A stretch of DNA of 64,000 nt from Clusia tigrina (lineage: Eukaryota > Arthropoda > Insecta > Diptera > Clusiidae). Shown piece by piece: positions 47,490 through 58,889 of this stretch (position 1 is its first letter; each line of letters begins with the position of its first letter). The translations under genes were made by a program, and so were the position numbers. The notes below the pieces were generated by a model. It did not search any database. It was not told where the DNA came from and saw nothing but the letters and a program-made list of their open reading frames with translations. The stretch lies in assembly GCA_920105625.2 (NCBI GenBank), contig OV050031.1:212777194-212841193 (forward strand). Direction: 5' to 3'.

Positions 47490-48330
47490 CATTTCTTCTT
47501 CACAATAATTTCTTCATACAAGTTTGAGGAACTAAGCGAGTACAATATAATTAAGATTTAATACTGATCGCTTTGGTGGTCCAAGCAATGCCTTCCTTTG
47601 GTCAACTCAAATGATTTGGTAAGGCTGAAATGAGACACTGACTTCTTCCTAACAAAAAATGCTTCATAAAAGCTGGCGAGTGAAATAGAACTAGGCTCTA
47701 ATACTGATCGTTTCGTGGCCCAGGCAACGATTTCCTTTTGTCAACTCAAATGATTTGGTAAGGCTGAAATCAGACACATGACTTCTTCCTTACAATAAAT
47801 TATTCTTAAAAGCTTGCGAGTCCTATATAAGTAGGCTCTAATACTGATCGTTTCGGTGGTCCAAGCAATGCCTTCTTTTTTTCAACTCAAAGGATATTGT
47901 GTGGCAGAAAAGAAGAAGAATTTCTTCCGTACAATTAATTCTGTATTCAAGTTGATACAACTAAAGCCAGTCCAACTGCTCCTTTAATATTGATCGTTTC
48001 TATTTTCCATATAATTGCCTTCCTTTGTTCAAGTCAAAGCATTTGGTATGGAAAGAAATGAGGCAAATAATGTCTTCCATACAATAAATTATTCAAGAAA
48101 GTTTGTGGAACGAAGCGAGTACAATACAACTGCTCCTTTAATACTGATCGTTTTTGTCATTGCCTTCATTTGTTCTAGTCAAAGGATTTGGTATGACAGA
48201 AATGAGGCAAGGAATGTCTTCCATACAATAATTTATTCAAGAAAGTTTGTGGAAGTAAAGGAGTATAATGCAAATACTTTAGTAATCGTTCCAGTTTTCC
48301 AGGCAAATGCCTTCCAACTATTTGCATTCT
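47490..48330. repeat. Tandem array, about 140-153-bp unit, about 6 copies
   Basis: AATACTGATCGTTTC or a variant recurs at 47560, 47700, 47840, 47987 and 48140, with a decayed sixth near 48275. Each unit carries TTCAACTCAAATGATTTGGT and a CTTCC(T/A)TACAATAAATT block. Unit length grows along the array through small indels. Confidence 0.88.
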
Positions 48331-48394
48331 TGTCATATTGAAGTCATATTGCCCGCTCTTTGTGTTCTAATACTAAGCATACTAGAGTTACTCT

Positions 48395-48541
48395 CAGAGT
48401 TTCGCAGGTTCAAATTCCTGGGGCGCTTCTTTCTAAAAAATCGGTTTATCGTCGGGTCGATAGCCTCAGTAGCTCGTACTCCTTTCGCAACCCCTTGCAG
48501 TCATAATTAATTATAGAGTAAGATAGATTAATAATAATAAC
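48395..48541 (+). mobile_element. I-clade-like 3' UTR remnant with TAA-type tail
   Basis: It shares TTCTTTCTAAAAAATC, CCTCAGTAGCTCGTA, TTGCAGTCATAATTAATTA and GTAAGATAGATTAATAATAA with the 3' end at 6450-6560. The TAATAATAATAA end marks the 3' tail. Only the extreme 3' end is present. Confidence 0.7.
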
Positions 48542-48544
48542 GAA

Positions 48545-51450
48545 GTCATATTGTGATACTGCAAAACTAGGTTAGTTTGGAGCAACTAATTTTTCTGTTC
48601 CATTCTTAGCATACATTTCGGATGTGGATCAATGCCACAGCCACCAGTATTCTCCATCATCTTTGATTTCCTACGATGTTTCTTAAGTATGGTTTTCCCG
48701 ATTTTTTAGGTCTTCCGTTACTACTTCATATCCTTTTCTTTTTGAGTACTCCATTTCTTGTTTTTTCGGGTGTCGTTTACAAGCTTCTTCGCAAATTCTT
48801 CCATCCGGCATTTTGACCAACTCATCTTGAATCCTTAAAATGATTTGCAATTGACAGTGTTGCAATGAGGTAACTGTCAACTTATCAAAGAGGTACCTGT
48901 CAACCTTACTAACTTTTATAGTATTTTGGAAGAGAATATAAGACAGTCTCTTATTCTATTGCACAGCGAGTAAGGGTATTTCTTATGGCGAATTTATAGT
49001 TCGGTCGTCAGTTTCAGCGGGTCTGCTGGGAGGTAACATTTTCTTATACCAGGCTCCCGAACATGCGACTAAATAAATAACCCAAAGTAAACACCCCCGT
49101 TTCATATACATCGATAGATAGATTACGACAGCAACCGAATTTATATTACAAAACTGTCTCTCTCGTTCTAAGTTTTCAAGTAAAATGACTATTCTTTCTC
49201 ATACCCGCCGTATCAAAATGCAATTTGGCCTTTCCACTCCCGACATCGTTGCCTCCGATGCTTAGGGTCATTGTCTTCTTGTAGAGCCTAATTTTCATTA
49301 TTGAGTCCAAACATCTTCTTGGCTGACCATGTTTGTATAATTTCACCATGAATTCTGCATTCAAATTCTCCTTGAAGAGAGCAAAGTTCCAATATCTTGT
49401 TCTGAGGAACATCCCCAGACATTAACTTTTAGATGATATTTGACGGTGCGTTGTATAAACTGATTACTGGTGTTTAACCAAGTTTATTACCACATTATTA
49501 CTTTACCACATTCGACCAATTGCGATTTATGTTTTCACTTGTCTAGATCCTTCGGTGTTTTTATGTAGTCTACCGTAAACATTGGTTTCGTGCCTATGCC
49601 TACAAACTTCGTCGATGGCTGATGAAGTAAAGAGCGAGTCCCTCGGCTGTTGCTATTCATGCGTCGTCGTCGATGGCTGTTCAGGAAAAGAGAGCGAGTC
49701 CGTCGGTTGCTGCTGATTTTATAGCCCAGCTTCAGTCGCAAGGTTTCCAGGATGTGTTGTTGTCACTTATCTGCTGCCCGCTCTTCCATGTCCATCATCT
49801 GTTGCTAAGGCCGTTGTGTTGTTGTTGCACCAATTCGATTCAAACCCAACCGTCATTATCGCTGCAGCAATCGGCTTGTTGTCAAGCACGTGGCATTGTT
49901 TGTTGTTGCACGCTCTGTTGTTGTTGTTCCCGATGTCATGCGCGTCGATCATTCTGTTGTGGCTTTATTAGGGGTGGGCTTTTCCAATTGCTTATGATAT
50001 TTGCAATAAATAAAATTCTTCTGGAACAATCTACGTCGTGTGAGGTCAGTGGCTTCGTTTGATAAATTATGGTGTGGCAGAAGAATTACGTTGAAGTAAA
50101 ATTTATGGCGAAATTTTGTTCGTTACAACTTCATGCAGCCGCAGAAGCGCTCGAACAGGTTCAAAATCACAGTATCCTGCTCTCGATTTCCCGAGATTCG
50201 GAAGGTCGTTCACCTTTTTTGCTTCATCGTCCCGCTTCAACCACGAAGTATTTCGATTGCTTAATTGTTTAAGCTGCAGCAGCAAAGACATTGGTGGTGC
50301 TTTCGGGTCTGGTGCATAGAAACATGGTCTCATACCCCGTTACATACACGGAACTAATTTCGGCAAATGTACTCTCTTAATCAAGTACCTTGGAATACTG
50401 AATTGATATGGCATTGGTGTCGTAGACATGTAAACAAATAATCACCATGTGCGAAAGAGATAGTTATATGCACAAATTACCTATGTCGTTCCTCTCTTGC
50501 TGAACAGACTGTAACCTGTAAAATTGGAAGAGTGAGTTGCAGCCCCTTCATAGTAAGTACTCTTTGTACTACACCGACCTAGTAAAATACGTTTTGATTT
50601 TGTTAACTAGATTCATCCTTTCCTGCCGGGGTGTTGTGTCCTGTGGATGTGCGAGAGTGCTCTTGTATGAATTAATTCCATTAAAATAGGACTTAATACC
50701 TTCCATCGGGAATTGCTGCGGTTCATATAATTTCTGTGGTAATTTAGACCATTTTAAACTTTTGCTGTGTCTGCTATAATAATTATAAGAGTGCATGTGT
50801 GTTTGTATGTGTGTGTGTGTGTGTGTATCTGGGCTAATATTTTCCTGCTGACTGCTTTTGCAGAACAGTGCGAATATAGCGCAAAGGCTTAAACGACATC
50901 ATTAAGCCCGAGCAGTGAAAATATAAAAAGATTTAAATTTTTTGAAACCGAACTGAGTAGAGAAAAGTTTACAAATCCGAAGGATTACGAGAATATATAA
51001 CTATAAATGAAGTGTATGACATATATTCGTAGCCACTCTCATTTATAATCGTAAATGTGTACAACTGAAATTACATTTGAAAATCGGAAGTGCCATCAAC
51101 AAGAATTTTCCTCTCACAACTTAATCAGCTTAAATGGGAGCACATCCACTGAAAACGTTTTAAATGCAAACATGATGATTCCAGCTTAAGAGTCTTCGAA
51201 TTTCTTCTGTGTTCCTTCCCGGACTGCGAGTATTATTCATTTTTATAGTTTCGAATTCATTAAAGCTGCATGACTCCGAAGCGTACACGTAATCTTGGAG
51301 ACGTGTTTCAAGGTTTATGCACGAATTTTGGCACTCTTCCACTGAAATTTTTATTACACTGCTTAAAATTGCTCATAAAATCATGTATCACTAATAAAAT
51401 GTTTAAATTTGCTTCTCGGAAACTCTAAAGATTTTTATAGTTTTTTGTAG
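48545..51450. other. Non-coding DNA with GTT/CAA-rich part
   Basis: GTTGTTGTTG clusters occur at about 49810-49930 and a (GT)n run at about 50804-50825. Two near-copies of a GAGCGAGTCC(C/G)TCGG segment lie at about 49637 and 49691. Frames of 60-130 codons show no recognised family. Confidence 0.4.
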
Positions 51451-51459
51451 CATACTTTT

Positions 51460-52232
51460 TGGGTGATGCTTTCATACTTTTTGGGTGATGCTTTCATTGC
51501 ATAATTTCTTTGTTGTATGTTAGTGATAATTTGTATGCTTTTGGGTCGAATTAGTATAATGCCAAAAACTACAGTGGATCTCACTTAAAATGGTACATAT
51601 AAATTTATATATCTTTGTCATTATTATTTGTAAGTGTTGGGCTCCCCAAAATTACAGTGCCTCTCACTCAAAATGATAGGAATAATTTGTATATATTTAA
51701 TGAAAATAATTTGTATGTGTTTGCCTGCATTGGTAAAAGTTACAGTGGCTCTCACTTAAAAGGGTACACATATATTTAATTTATATTTTTATTGATAATT
51801 TGTAAGTGTTGGGGTGCATTTGTATAATTGCTAAAATTACAGTGAATTTAAGTTAAAGTGAAATACATAAATTTTATATATATCATTAAAAAAATTTGTA
51901 TGTGTTTGGTCTGCATCGGCGACATTTACAGCAGCTTGCACTTAAAGTGGTATACATAACTTTTCTATGTATTTTAATGTTTTCTTAATTAAAAATCTAA
52001 TTTCAAAAATTAAAAAGATTTGAAAGATAAAAGAAATTAACAATAATTATAATCAAACAACAAACAGCTTACTTTTCATATATATTTTAATGATAATTTG
52101 TGTGTGTTGCATTAGTAAAATGCTGAAAAGCTACAATGGCTCTCACTGAAAAATGTACACATACATTTTTTTATATTTTAGTGATAATTTGTGTGTTTTC
52201 GGGCAGTATTAGTAAAGTCGAAAAACTAGTAC
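51460..52232. repeat. Degenerate tandem array, about 83-102-bp unit
   Basis: AAATTACAGTG(G)CTCTCACTTAAA recurs at about 51571, 51654, 51742, 51839, 51928 and 52132, with TGATAATTTGT(A/G)TGTGTT between. It ends exactly where the solo LTR begins. Confidence 0.8.
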
Positions 52233-52384
52233 ATATTATTACGTAATTGCCTTTCTGACAATTTATACCAAGCTCAATACTTGGATTCGTATCGCTGGAT
52301 TGTGTAATAAGTAAACAATTCCCTCTTCAATTCAAAAAATTGGCTTTATTAGTATTCGTCCACAGTTTTTCTATTTACATCTGA

Positions 52385-53045
52385 TTCAATTGCCCGTTGC
52401 TAACACGATGTCCGCTCAGCGACGATCACTGCTCAACTGCTCGTTGCTAATTCGATGTCCGTTCTGCGACGATCACTGCTCAACTGACCGTTGCTAACAC
52501 GATGTCCGCTCTGCGACGATCACTGCTCAACTGCCCGTTGCTAACACGATGTCCGCTCTGCTACGATCACTTGTTAACTCTCAGTTGCTAACACGATGTC
52601 CGCTCTGCGACAATCACTGCACAACTGCCAGTTGCTAACACGATATCTACTCTACGACGATCACTGCTCAACTGCCCGTTGCTAACACAATGTCCGCTCT
52701 ACGACGATCACTGTTCAACTTCCAGTTACTAATACGATGTCTGCTCTGCGACGATCACTTTTCAACCGCTTGCCGCCAAAAGATGTTCCCTCTTCTATTG
52801 TCACTTGTTACTAGTTAACTGATCTTGCCAAAACGACGCTCACTCTGCTGCCACTCTCCGGATTCGACTGGGATCACTTGCACTGCTTGCTGCCAACGAT
52901 GTTCACTTTGCCACGGTCACTGGTTAACTGATCTGATACTACGATGTTCACTCTCGGCTACGCTCACTGTTCCACTGCTGCTGCTACTACGATGTTCACT
53001 TTGCCACTTTCACTTGTTCACTGATCTCGATGTCAATTGTGCAGT
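52385..53045. repeat. 47-bp tandem repeat, about 13-14 units, within the LTR
   Basis: CGATGTCCGCTC recurs at about 52406, 52453, 52500 and 52548, then in more diverged form to about 53045. Units read roughly GTTGCTAACACGATGTCC, then GCTCTGCGACGATCACTG and CTCAACTGCC. It lies between the predicted start and the poly(A) signal of the LTR, so it would be in R. Confidence 0.88.
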
Positions 53046-53060
53046 CGCTTATACACGTCT

Positions 53061-53066
53061 TATATA
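53061..53066 (-). promoter_or_regulatory. TATA box of the solo LTR
   Basis: Read on minus as GGTATATAAGACG. It lies about 125 bp from the LTR 5' end and about 38-42 bp before an ATCAGTGA initiator-like site, slightly farther than usual. Confidence 0.5.
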
Positions 53067-53194
53067 CCAGACTTCCACTAGCCTTTGAACGCAGTGACGC
53101 ATGCCTTCTCGCGTGTGTACTTTTAGGGGTTGAAATTGACGCTTACCATAAAACTATCAACCAATCAGATGCGGTGTCGATTTCGTAACAATAT

Positions 53195-56100
53195 ATAAGC
53201 CCACTATGAAGGAGTACTATTAGCATTAATGATGTCCAACTTACAATGATTTAAGCACTATAAATTATTCCTTTTTGAACAAAGCTTTATAAAGCCACAG
53301 TGCTCAGTGCAAAGTACTCCATTTATTTTTTTTTATTAAAATTATATTTTTAAAATTTAAAATAGTGTTTGAAATATGTACAAAAAATGGACACCTCTCA
53401 ATAAGTTAAACTTGCAACTCACACAAATTTTTATACACACATTTTAATAGTAAACTTTATTTAGTTTATAAGGATTAGTTTGGTACATCAGAGTCCCATA
53501 AATTCCTGTGAAAAACTGAAGCCAAGAGGTCAAGTTTCAATAATAATAATTAGTCTTACCTTGCTTGATTCTATAGCTGAATAAAAGTCCTACTTCAGGT
53601 TTAGAAGGAAGAAATATATGTCTTCCTTATAAATGAAAGTATACGAATACCTCATTCTACGTTATATTTAGTAGACCATTGTATAATTATTATGTCCTTG
53701 GCAACCGTGATTTCCTTTGCGGTTCCCATTACTGAATATTTTGGAAGGGTTAAGATGGTAACATGCCACAAACATGCCAATAACAAGCAATGTCACTGCT
53801 GGGACCTGGGTAACCATTGCTTAAAATTGCTACCATATTGTAATGGAACAAATAACCTTCTAATTATTGGTGTGGAATACCACCATAGAGCATTGCAAGG
53901 AATCACATAAGTATGTGGCTTGCTTTAGTAGATATTCATGTTCCACAGTTACCAACATTGAGCACCCTCTGTGCAATTCTGCCACACACCTCAACGATCC
54001 TTACGAGGGCACATCAAAGCTACGAGTATGAAGCGAGTGCTTTAACAAGAAATTTGCGTATGTTAATTGTGGGTTGCACCTCAAACTGAATTGATAAACG
54101 CTCTCAATGGTGGTGGCACAAACACAAAAAACTCAAGCAGATAGAGAGGATTCAAACACCATACACACACATGCAGAGACTCAATCCGCCCTCCCACACT
54201 TACGTATAAGCTGAAGCCCCCCCACACACACTCTCAGATCCACACAAGCACTCAAAATTAAAGTTAAGCTTACAAAAGCGACAATAGTAATGAATGAAGG
54301 TGGCTGCTAATTACGCACACGTGCTGTCGTTGAAATAGTTACAAGCGTTCTCCACATATGTGTGAGTGTGTGAGGGGGTTTGTGTTTGTGTGTGTGAGTG
54401 TATTTATTTGCTTAGGGTAAATTGTGTAAAGTGCCACCTGTCACACAACTATTTTTACTTTTATTTTCAATTTTTTCCCATTTGCATAAAAATTTAAAAT
54501 TGTTGACAAGCAGAGTTGTGAAGTTTAGCGCGGCAACTGCAGCGTCATCCGCTGCCACTACTAATGCGCATGCATCAAAACTTGTCGCAGCGAGCAGCAT
54601 CCCCGGCACCCATGCTGCACCTGCATGGGGGTGTTGTGTGTGTGTGTGTGTGCAGCCCACTGAACCGCCATCGCTCATAATGAGATTTCCCCCGCGGCCG
54701 CCACTAATTAGAAAACATTTCACATGAACTTCCCTCGTTGACGCTGAGCCCCTGCTGCATACTCGGGAATTTTCAAAAATTTTCTTTGAGTTTATTCGCT
54801 TTTCTTTTTCAAAATTTCCTTTTATTTTCTTTCATTTTTGTATCTTGAATTATTTTCACTTTCCGTTTTTTATAGTATATTTTTTTGTTGTTGCATTTTT
54901 CTTGTTTTATGTTTGTGCATTGCGCTCGGAGGTGGTCTGTACGGCATGTTATCTGCGCACAAATCCGCTTGCGGTTTCATTAATGCACTTTCATAGGAAA
55001 TTCCTAAACCAACGTGCTTGTAAACATCACCAGCAGCCACCCAGAGCTTCGCACGCACTTCCCGAGGAAGTGAAGCAGGGTGCGTTCTCCAACTAACCCC
55101 CGCGCCCAAACGGTAAGACGAGTGTACTCGTATCTCTGCTTGGAGCAAACAATGTTGCCAGTCCTGTCCTTGCTGGCGTCGACAGAGCCGCAAAATGTTT
55201 TCTAGTGTTTTGCATTTAATGCAAAAGTTTTGCCAACGCTGGTGGCTTCTTCTGCTGCTTCTCCTGCTGCTGCTTCTGGTGCTGCTTCTGCTGCTATTTC
55301 TGCTGCTGCTTCTGGTGCTACTTCTCCTGCTGCTACCGTCTTGGGCTGCGTGCAGCAATCACCGCCCGTCAGCAGCACTGCAGAGAGCGGCAACTTCGGC
55401 TACAACTGCTGCCACAAACAACAACTGGCAATTTGTTCCAGAGTGGTAAACGGCGTTAGATTGCGGCAAGTACGGGCGCATTTAGCACTTGCTTTGGTGG
55501 CCTGATTTATACTTTTTGTGTGTGCGGTAATTAAATAACAAATTATTACGCCCACTTTCAACTTTTTGCGTTACGAGTCCTGAAAGCTTCCTTTTCTTCT
55601 CGGCTCTTCTGCTCCTCAGCTCCACTCTTGGTAACTAACTCGTTGCCGTTTATGTGCTTGGCACTTCAGCAGAATTGTTGCCATAATGCGTTTGGATGAT
55701 TGCCGCACCCTCCTTCCTTGCGTTTGCCCCCAAAAGGGTTTTAGCTGTTTTTATAGCTGCGGTTGCCATGTTCGTTGGTCGGGTTGCATCATGCTGTGCA
55801 ATTATTGTGCTCCGTCAGCTCTTGTGAGTCACTTGTGTGTGTAAATTTTTAGCACTCTCTCACCTCGTTCTTTGAAATCCATACGAGTGTAATGGAAGCA
55901 CGCGCTTTAAGAGGCGTTTCCTTTTAATAGCTTAATTGATTAGTGAACACTCTGAACACTTCCCGCAATTGTTGTTGATTTAAATTCGTTTTCTTCTTGT
56001 CAATCACAGCGCTTTTTATAGATCTGTCCGTCCGACAATCTGCCAGTTCGTTCGGTAGTCGATGCATCCATCATCGCCAGTGCCACCGTAGGGCACACAA

Positions 56101-56600
56101 AGTGTTTGCATTTACGAGTACGCTCGCTTGCACTTTACGCCGCTTTGACGCCTCTGTTCGCGATGTCATCTTTAGCAATTAATATTTAAATTATACCACA
56201 GACTTTGTTGTTAATAGCAGCGTCATTATTTTTAATACATCCACTTTAGCTGCATGTGTCATATGGGAACCTGTTAATGAAATGGTTAAATACGCAAGAT
56301 ACAATTGCAGGTGTGAATTTTTAGGGCCTTTCATCAATGATAATCGCTTCAGTAGCCCTGACGTCCTGCTTCCCTCTACAATGAACTCATTCAGCTTTAA
56401 GTCAGTTTAGAATTCTTCTCTATTCATACTCATTTACAACATTCCAGTCTTGGACTTGAACTGTTCATATTGGTTTAGAACATTCCAGCGATGAAACTCT
56501 TTTATTCCATCAAGTCCTTCAGTCCTTCAAGCAGCTCTTAAACTCTTATAAATAAATGGTGTTGGACAAACAATACAATCAACTTATAGTAAACAGGCGC
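53195..56600. other. Mostly unique non-coding DNA with simple repeats
   Basis: It includes CA/TG runs (about 54360-54400, 54630-54652) and a CTG/TTCTGCTGC-rich block at 55243-55340 that creates low-complexity frames on both strands. The higher-GC part (54500-56150) could be host regulatory or untranslated DNA, but no exon is recognised. Confidence 0.4.
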
Positions 56601-56915
56601 TCGATTACTTTGCGTTTGGTTTCTATCTCCGTGTCTATCTCCGAATCTATCTCCGTGTTTATTTCGCTCTTTCTCTCCTGATATATCTCTTTAGGTTTTT
56701 CTCTCACTTTATATTTCGAACCCTGTCTTTCTTTCTCTCTCTACTTCTTTATTTCTCTTATTTCTATTCTTATTATTTGTCTATCTTTCCCTCCCGTTAT
56801 CTCTCTTTTTCCTCTTTTCAGTGTCTTTAATTACCTATCCCTCTCTTGCTTTCTCTTTCTACCTCCTTCTTTCTGTTCATCTATATTTATCTCTACATTT
56901 TTATCCCCCTTTCTA

Positions 56916-57121
56916 GGAGGTCTGAGGACAAAAATCGAAGACAAGCTAAACCATGTCCACGCACAATAGCTGTCAAAAACTGACTGAACATTAAAAATGG
57001 CTGAGATTGTCAACATAAGTGAGGGTCATGAGTACCAACATAAGGCCACAAAAAGATCGAAAATCGAACATCCGTAGCCCGCTAAAATTCAAAATTCGCG
57101 ATACGTTTTGAACAGACCTCG
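56916..57121. mobile_element. Mariner-like MITE, 206 bp
   Basis: Flanked by TA on both sides (56914-56915 and 57122-57123). The right end reads inward as CGAGGTCTGTTCAAAACG and the left as GGAGGTCTGAGGACAAAA; they share GAGGTCTG and AAAA. The CGAGGTCTGTTCAAAA terminus is like that of rosa-type mariners as I recall them. No transposase coding is present. It is the only non-pyrimidine island in its tract. Confidence 0.7.
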
Positions 57122-58128
57122 TATATATTTTTCTCTTTAATACCCTTTTTCTCTCTATTTTCGCAGTCTTTTTCCTATCACTCTGCCTCGAAAAAGAAAA
57201 CACGATACTTTGCATTTGGCTATATCTCTCTCTTCCCACCAGATATAACTAATTCTCTCATTTCTTTCTCTTTATTATTATTATTATAATTTGCACAAAA
57301 ATAAATGTGTGTACAATTCGGCAGAGGAGGACTAGCGTCTCTGGTTTTCAGCTCTCTCTCTTTATATTTCCATCCCTCTCTTTCTTTCTCTCTCTACTTC
57401 TTTATTTTTTCTCTCTTTAATTCTATTCTTTTAATTTTTCTCTCTTTCTCTGTCTTTATCTATTTCTCTGTCATTATATCTCTCTTTCGGTCCCGTTATC
57501 TCGTTATATCTCTTTCCTGTCTCTTTCTATTTTCATTCCTCACTTTATTGGTTTTTCTAGCTCCTTCTTTGTTTTTCTCTCTCTTTATTATTCTTTTTTA
57601 TATCCTTCTTGTTTCTCTCTTTCTATTTACTTCCTTCTTTTTCTCTCTTACTGTCTTTTTGTCTTTCTCTTTTTTCTATAGTTCACTCATAATTAGCAAT
57701 ATGATCACTATGAATTTGTTACTATCTCCCTATCTCTCTTTATCTCTCTTTATCTCTCTATATATTTCTTTTTTTCTCTCTTGTATACCTCCTTTTCTCT
57801 TCTTATCGTTATATATGTATTTTTCTTTCTTTTCTTGTTTCTTTCTATCTTTATCATTCTCCATATGTCTCTTTTTTCACTTTCTCACATTTATTCCTCC
57901 TTTTCTCTTCTTATCCTTGTATATATGTATTTTTCTTTCTCTTCTTCCTTCTTTCTAACTATATCCTTCTCTTTCTCTCTCTTTTTATTCTTGTCTTTCC
58001 CTCTTTTTCTTTATAATTCTTTTTCTTTATATATCTTTTTGTGTCTTCTTCTCTTTATTTGTATCTATTTCTCTCTATTGTTCTCTTTTTATATCTTTTT
58101 ACCTCTCGAATTATTATATATATTTCTT

Positions 58129-58133
<5 letters not shown>

Positions 58134-58218
<85 letters not shown>
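58134..58218. repeat. (AT)n microsatellite, about 42 units
   Basis: Uninterrupted AT dinucleotides, self-complementary and able to form a cruciform. Confidence 0.97.
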
Positions 58219-58220
<2 letters not shown>

Positions 58221-58889
58221 CTGTCTCTTCCTCCCTCTTTTTATCCGTCTTTCTTTGTATTTTTCTGTTTGTTTTTTCTCTATCTCTCTTTATTTGTGTA
58301 TCTCTTCCTCATTCCTCTTTTTATCTCTTTTCTCATTTTTAACAATACGATTACTTAGAATTTTTTCTGTCTCCCTATCCCTCTTTGTGTCTCTTTCGCT
58401 ATATTTCTCCCTCTTTCTATCTTTTATCTCTTTTCTTCATTCTCTTATGTCTCCTTAAACTCTTTATATATATAATTCCCTCTATTCCTGTCTCTTTTAT
58501 TATCTATCCTTCTCTCTGTCTCGCTCTTTGTATCTTTGTCTCTCATATTCCTCATTTATATTTTTTTATTTTTTTCTTCTTAACTTTCTTTTACTCCATT
58601 TCTCTTTTGAACTGTTTTTATTACTCTCTTACTCTCTCTTTTTGTCTCTTCCTGTATCTATCCTATCTGAATATCGCTCTTTCTATCTCTCTGTCCCTCT
58701 CTCTCTCTTTCTACGTAAATATTTCTATTTCTTTCTCCTTCAGTCTTCTTCTTCTTGCCTTTCTTTTTCTGTCTTTAACTTTCTTGCTCTCTTTTTATTT
58801 GTCTTTAATTTTCTCTTTCTATATATTTATTTTTATATATTTCCCTTTTTTCTCTCTCTACCTACCTATCTTTATAGCTCTATTTCATA

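Larger units (their letters stand above)
52237..53190 (-). mobile_element. Solo LTR, 954 bp, with ATAT target duplication
   Basis: Plus-strand ends are TATTACG and CGTAACA, so read on minus the LTR starts TGTTACG and ends CGTAATA (C to T from the expected CGTAACA). Direct ATAT repeats flank it at 52233-52236 and 53191-53194. On minus, a TATA box (TATATAAG, about 53059-53066), an initiator-like ATCAGTGA (about 53018-53025) and an AATAAA signal (52345-52350) are in the right order for U3-R-U5. No internal coding region, primer site or second LTR is present, so it is a solo LTR. Superfamily (Gypsy or BEL) is not settled; a 4-bp duplication favours Gypsy. Confidence 0.8.
56620..58885. repeat. 2.2-kb strand-asymmetric pyrimidine tract
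   Basis: The plus strand is almost entirely C and T (CTCTTT, TTTCTCTC, TCTTTATCTCTC variants). Frames of 217, 225 and 169 codons rich in F, L and S are by-products. It is interrupted by a mariner-like MITE (56916-57121) and an (AT)n run (58134-58218). Confidence 0.9.

Noticed and set aside
48405..48430. tRNA T-arm-like GGTTCAAATTCC (possible B box or SINE)
   Set aside because: No A box, anticodon arm or acceptor pairing around it; the segment is better explained as part of an I-like 3' UTR region.
49176..50333. Possible transposase or retroviral gag remnant
   Set aside because: Short frames and GTT repeats without any recognised motif; nothing to support a family.
54870..55505. 162-codon minus-strand frame rich in R and S, and overlapping L/A-rich frames
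   Set aside because: The repetitive part is a CTG/TTC-type triplet run and the rest has no recognised family.
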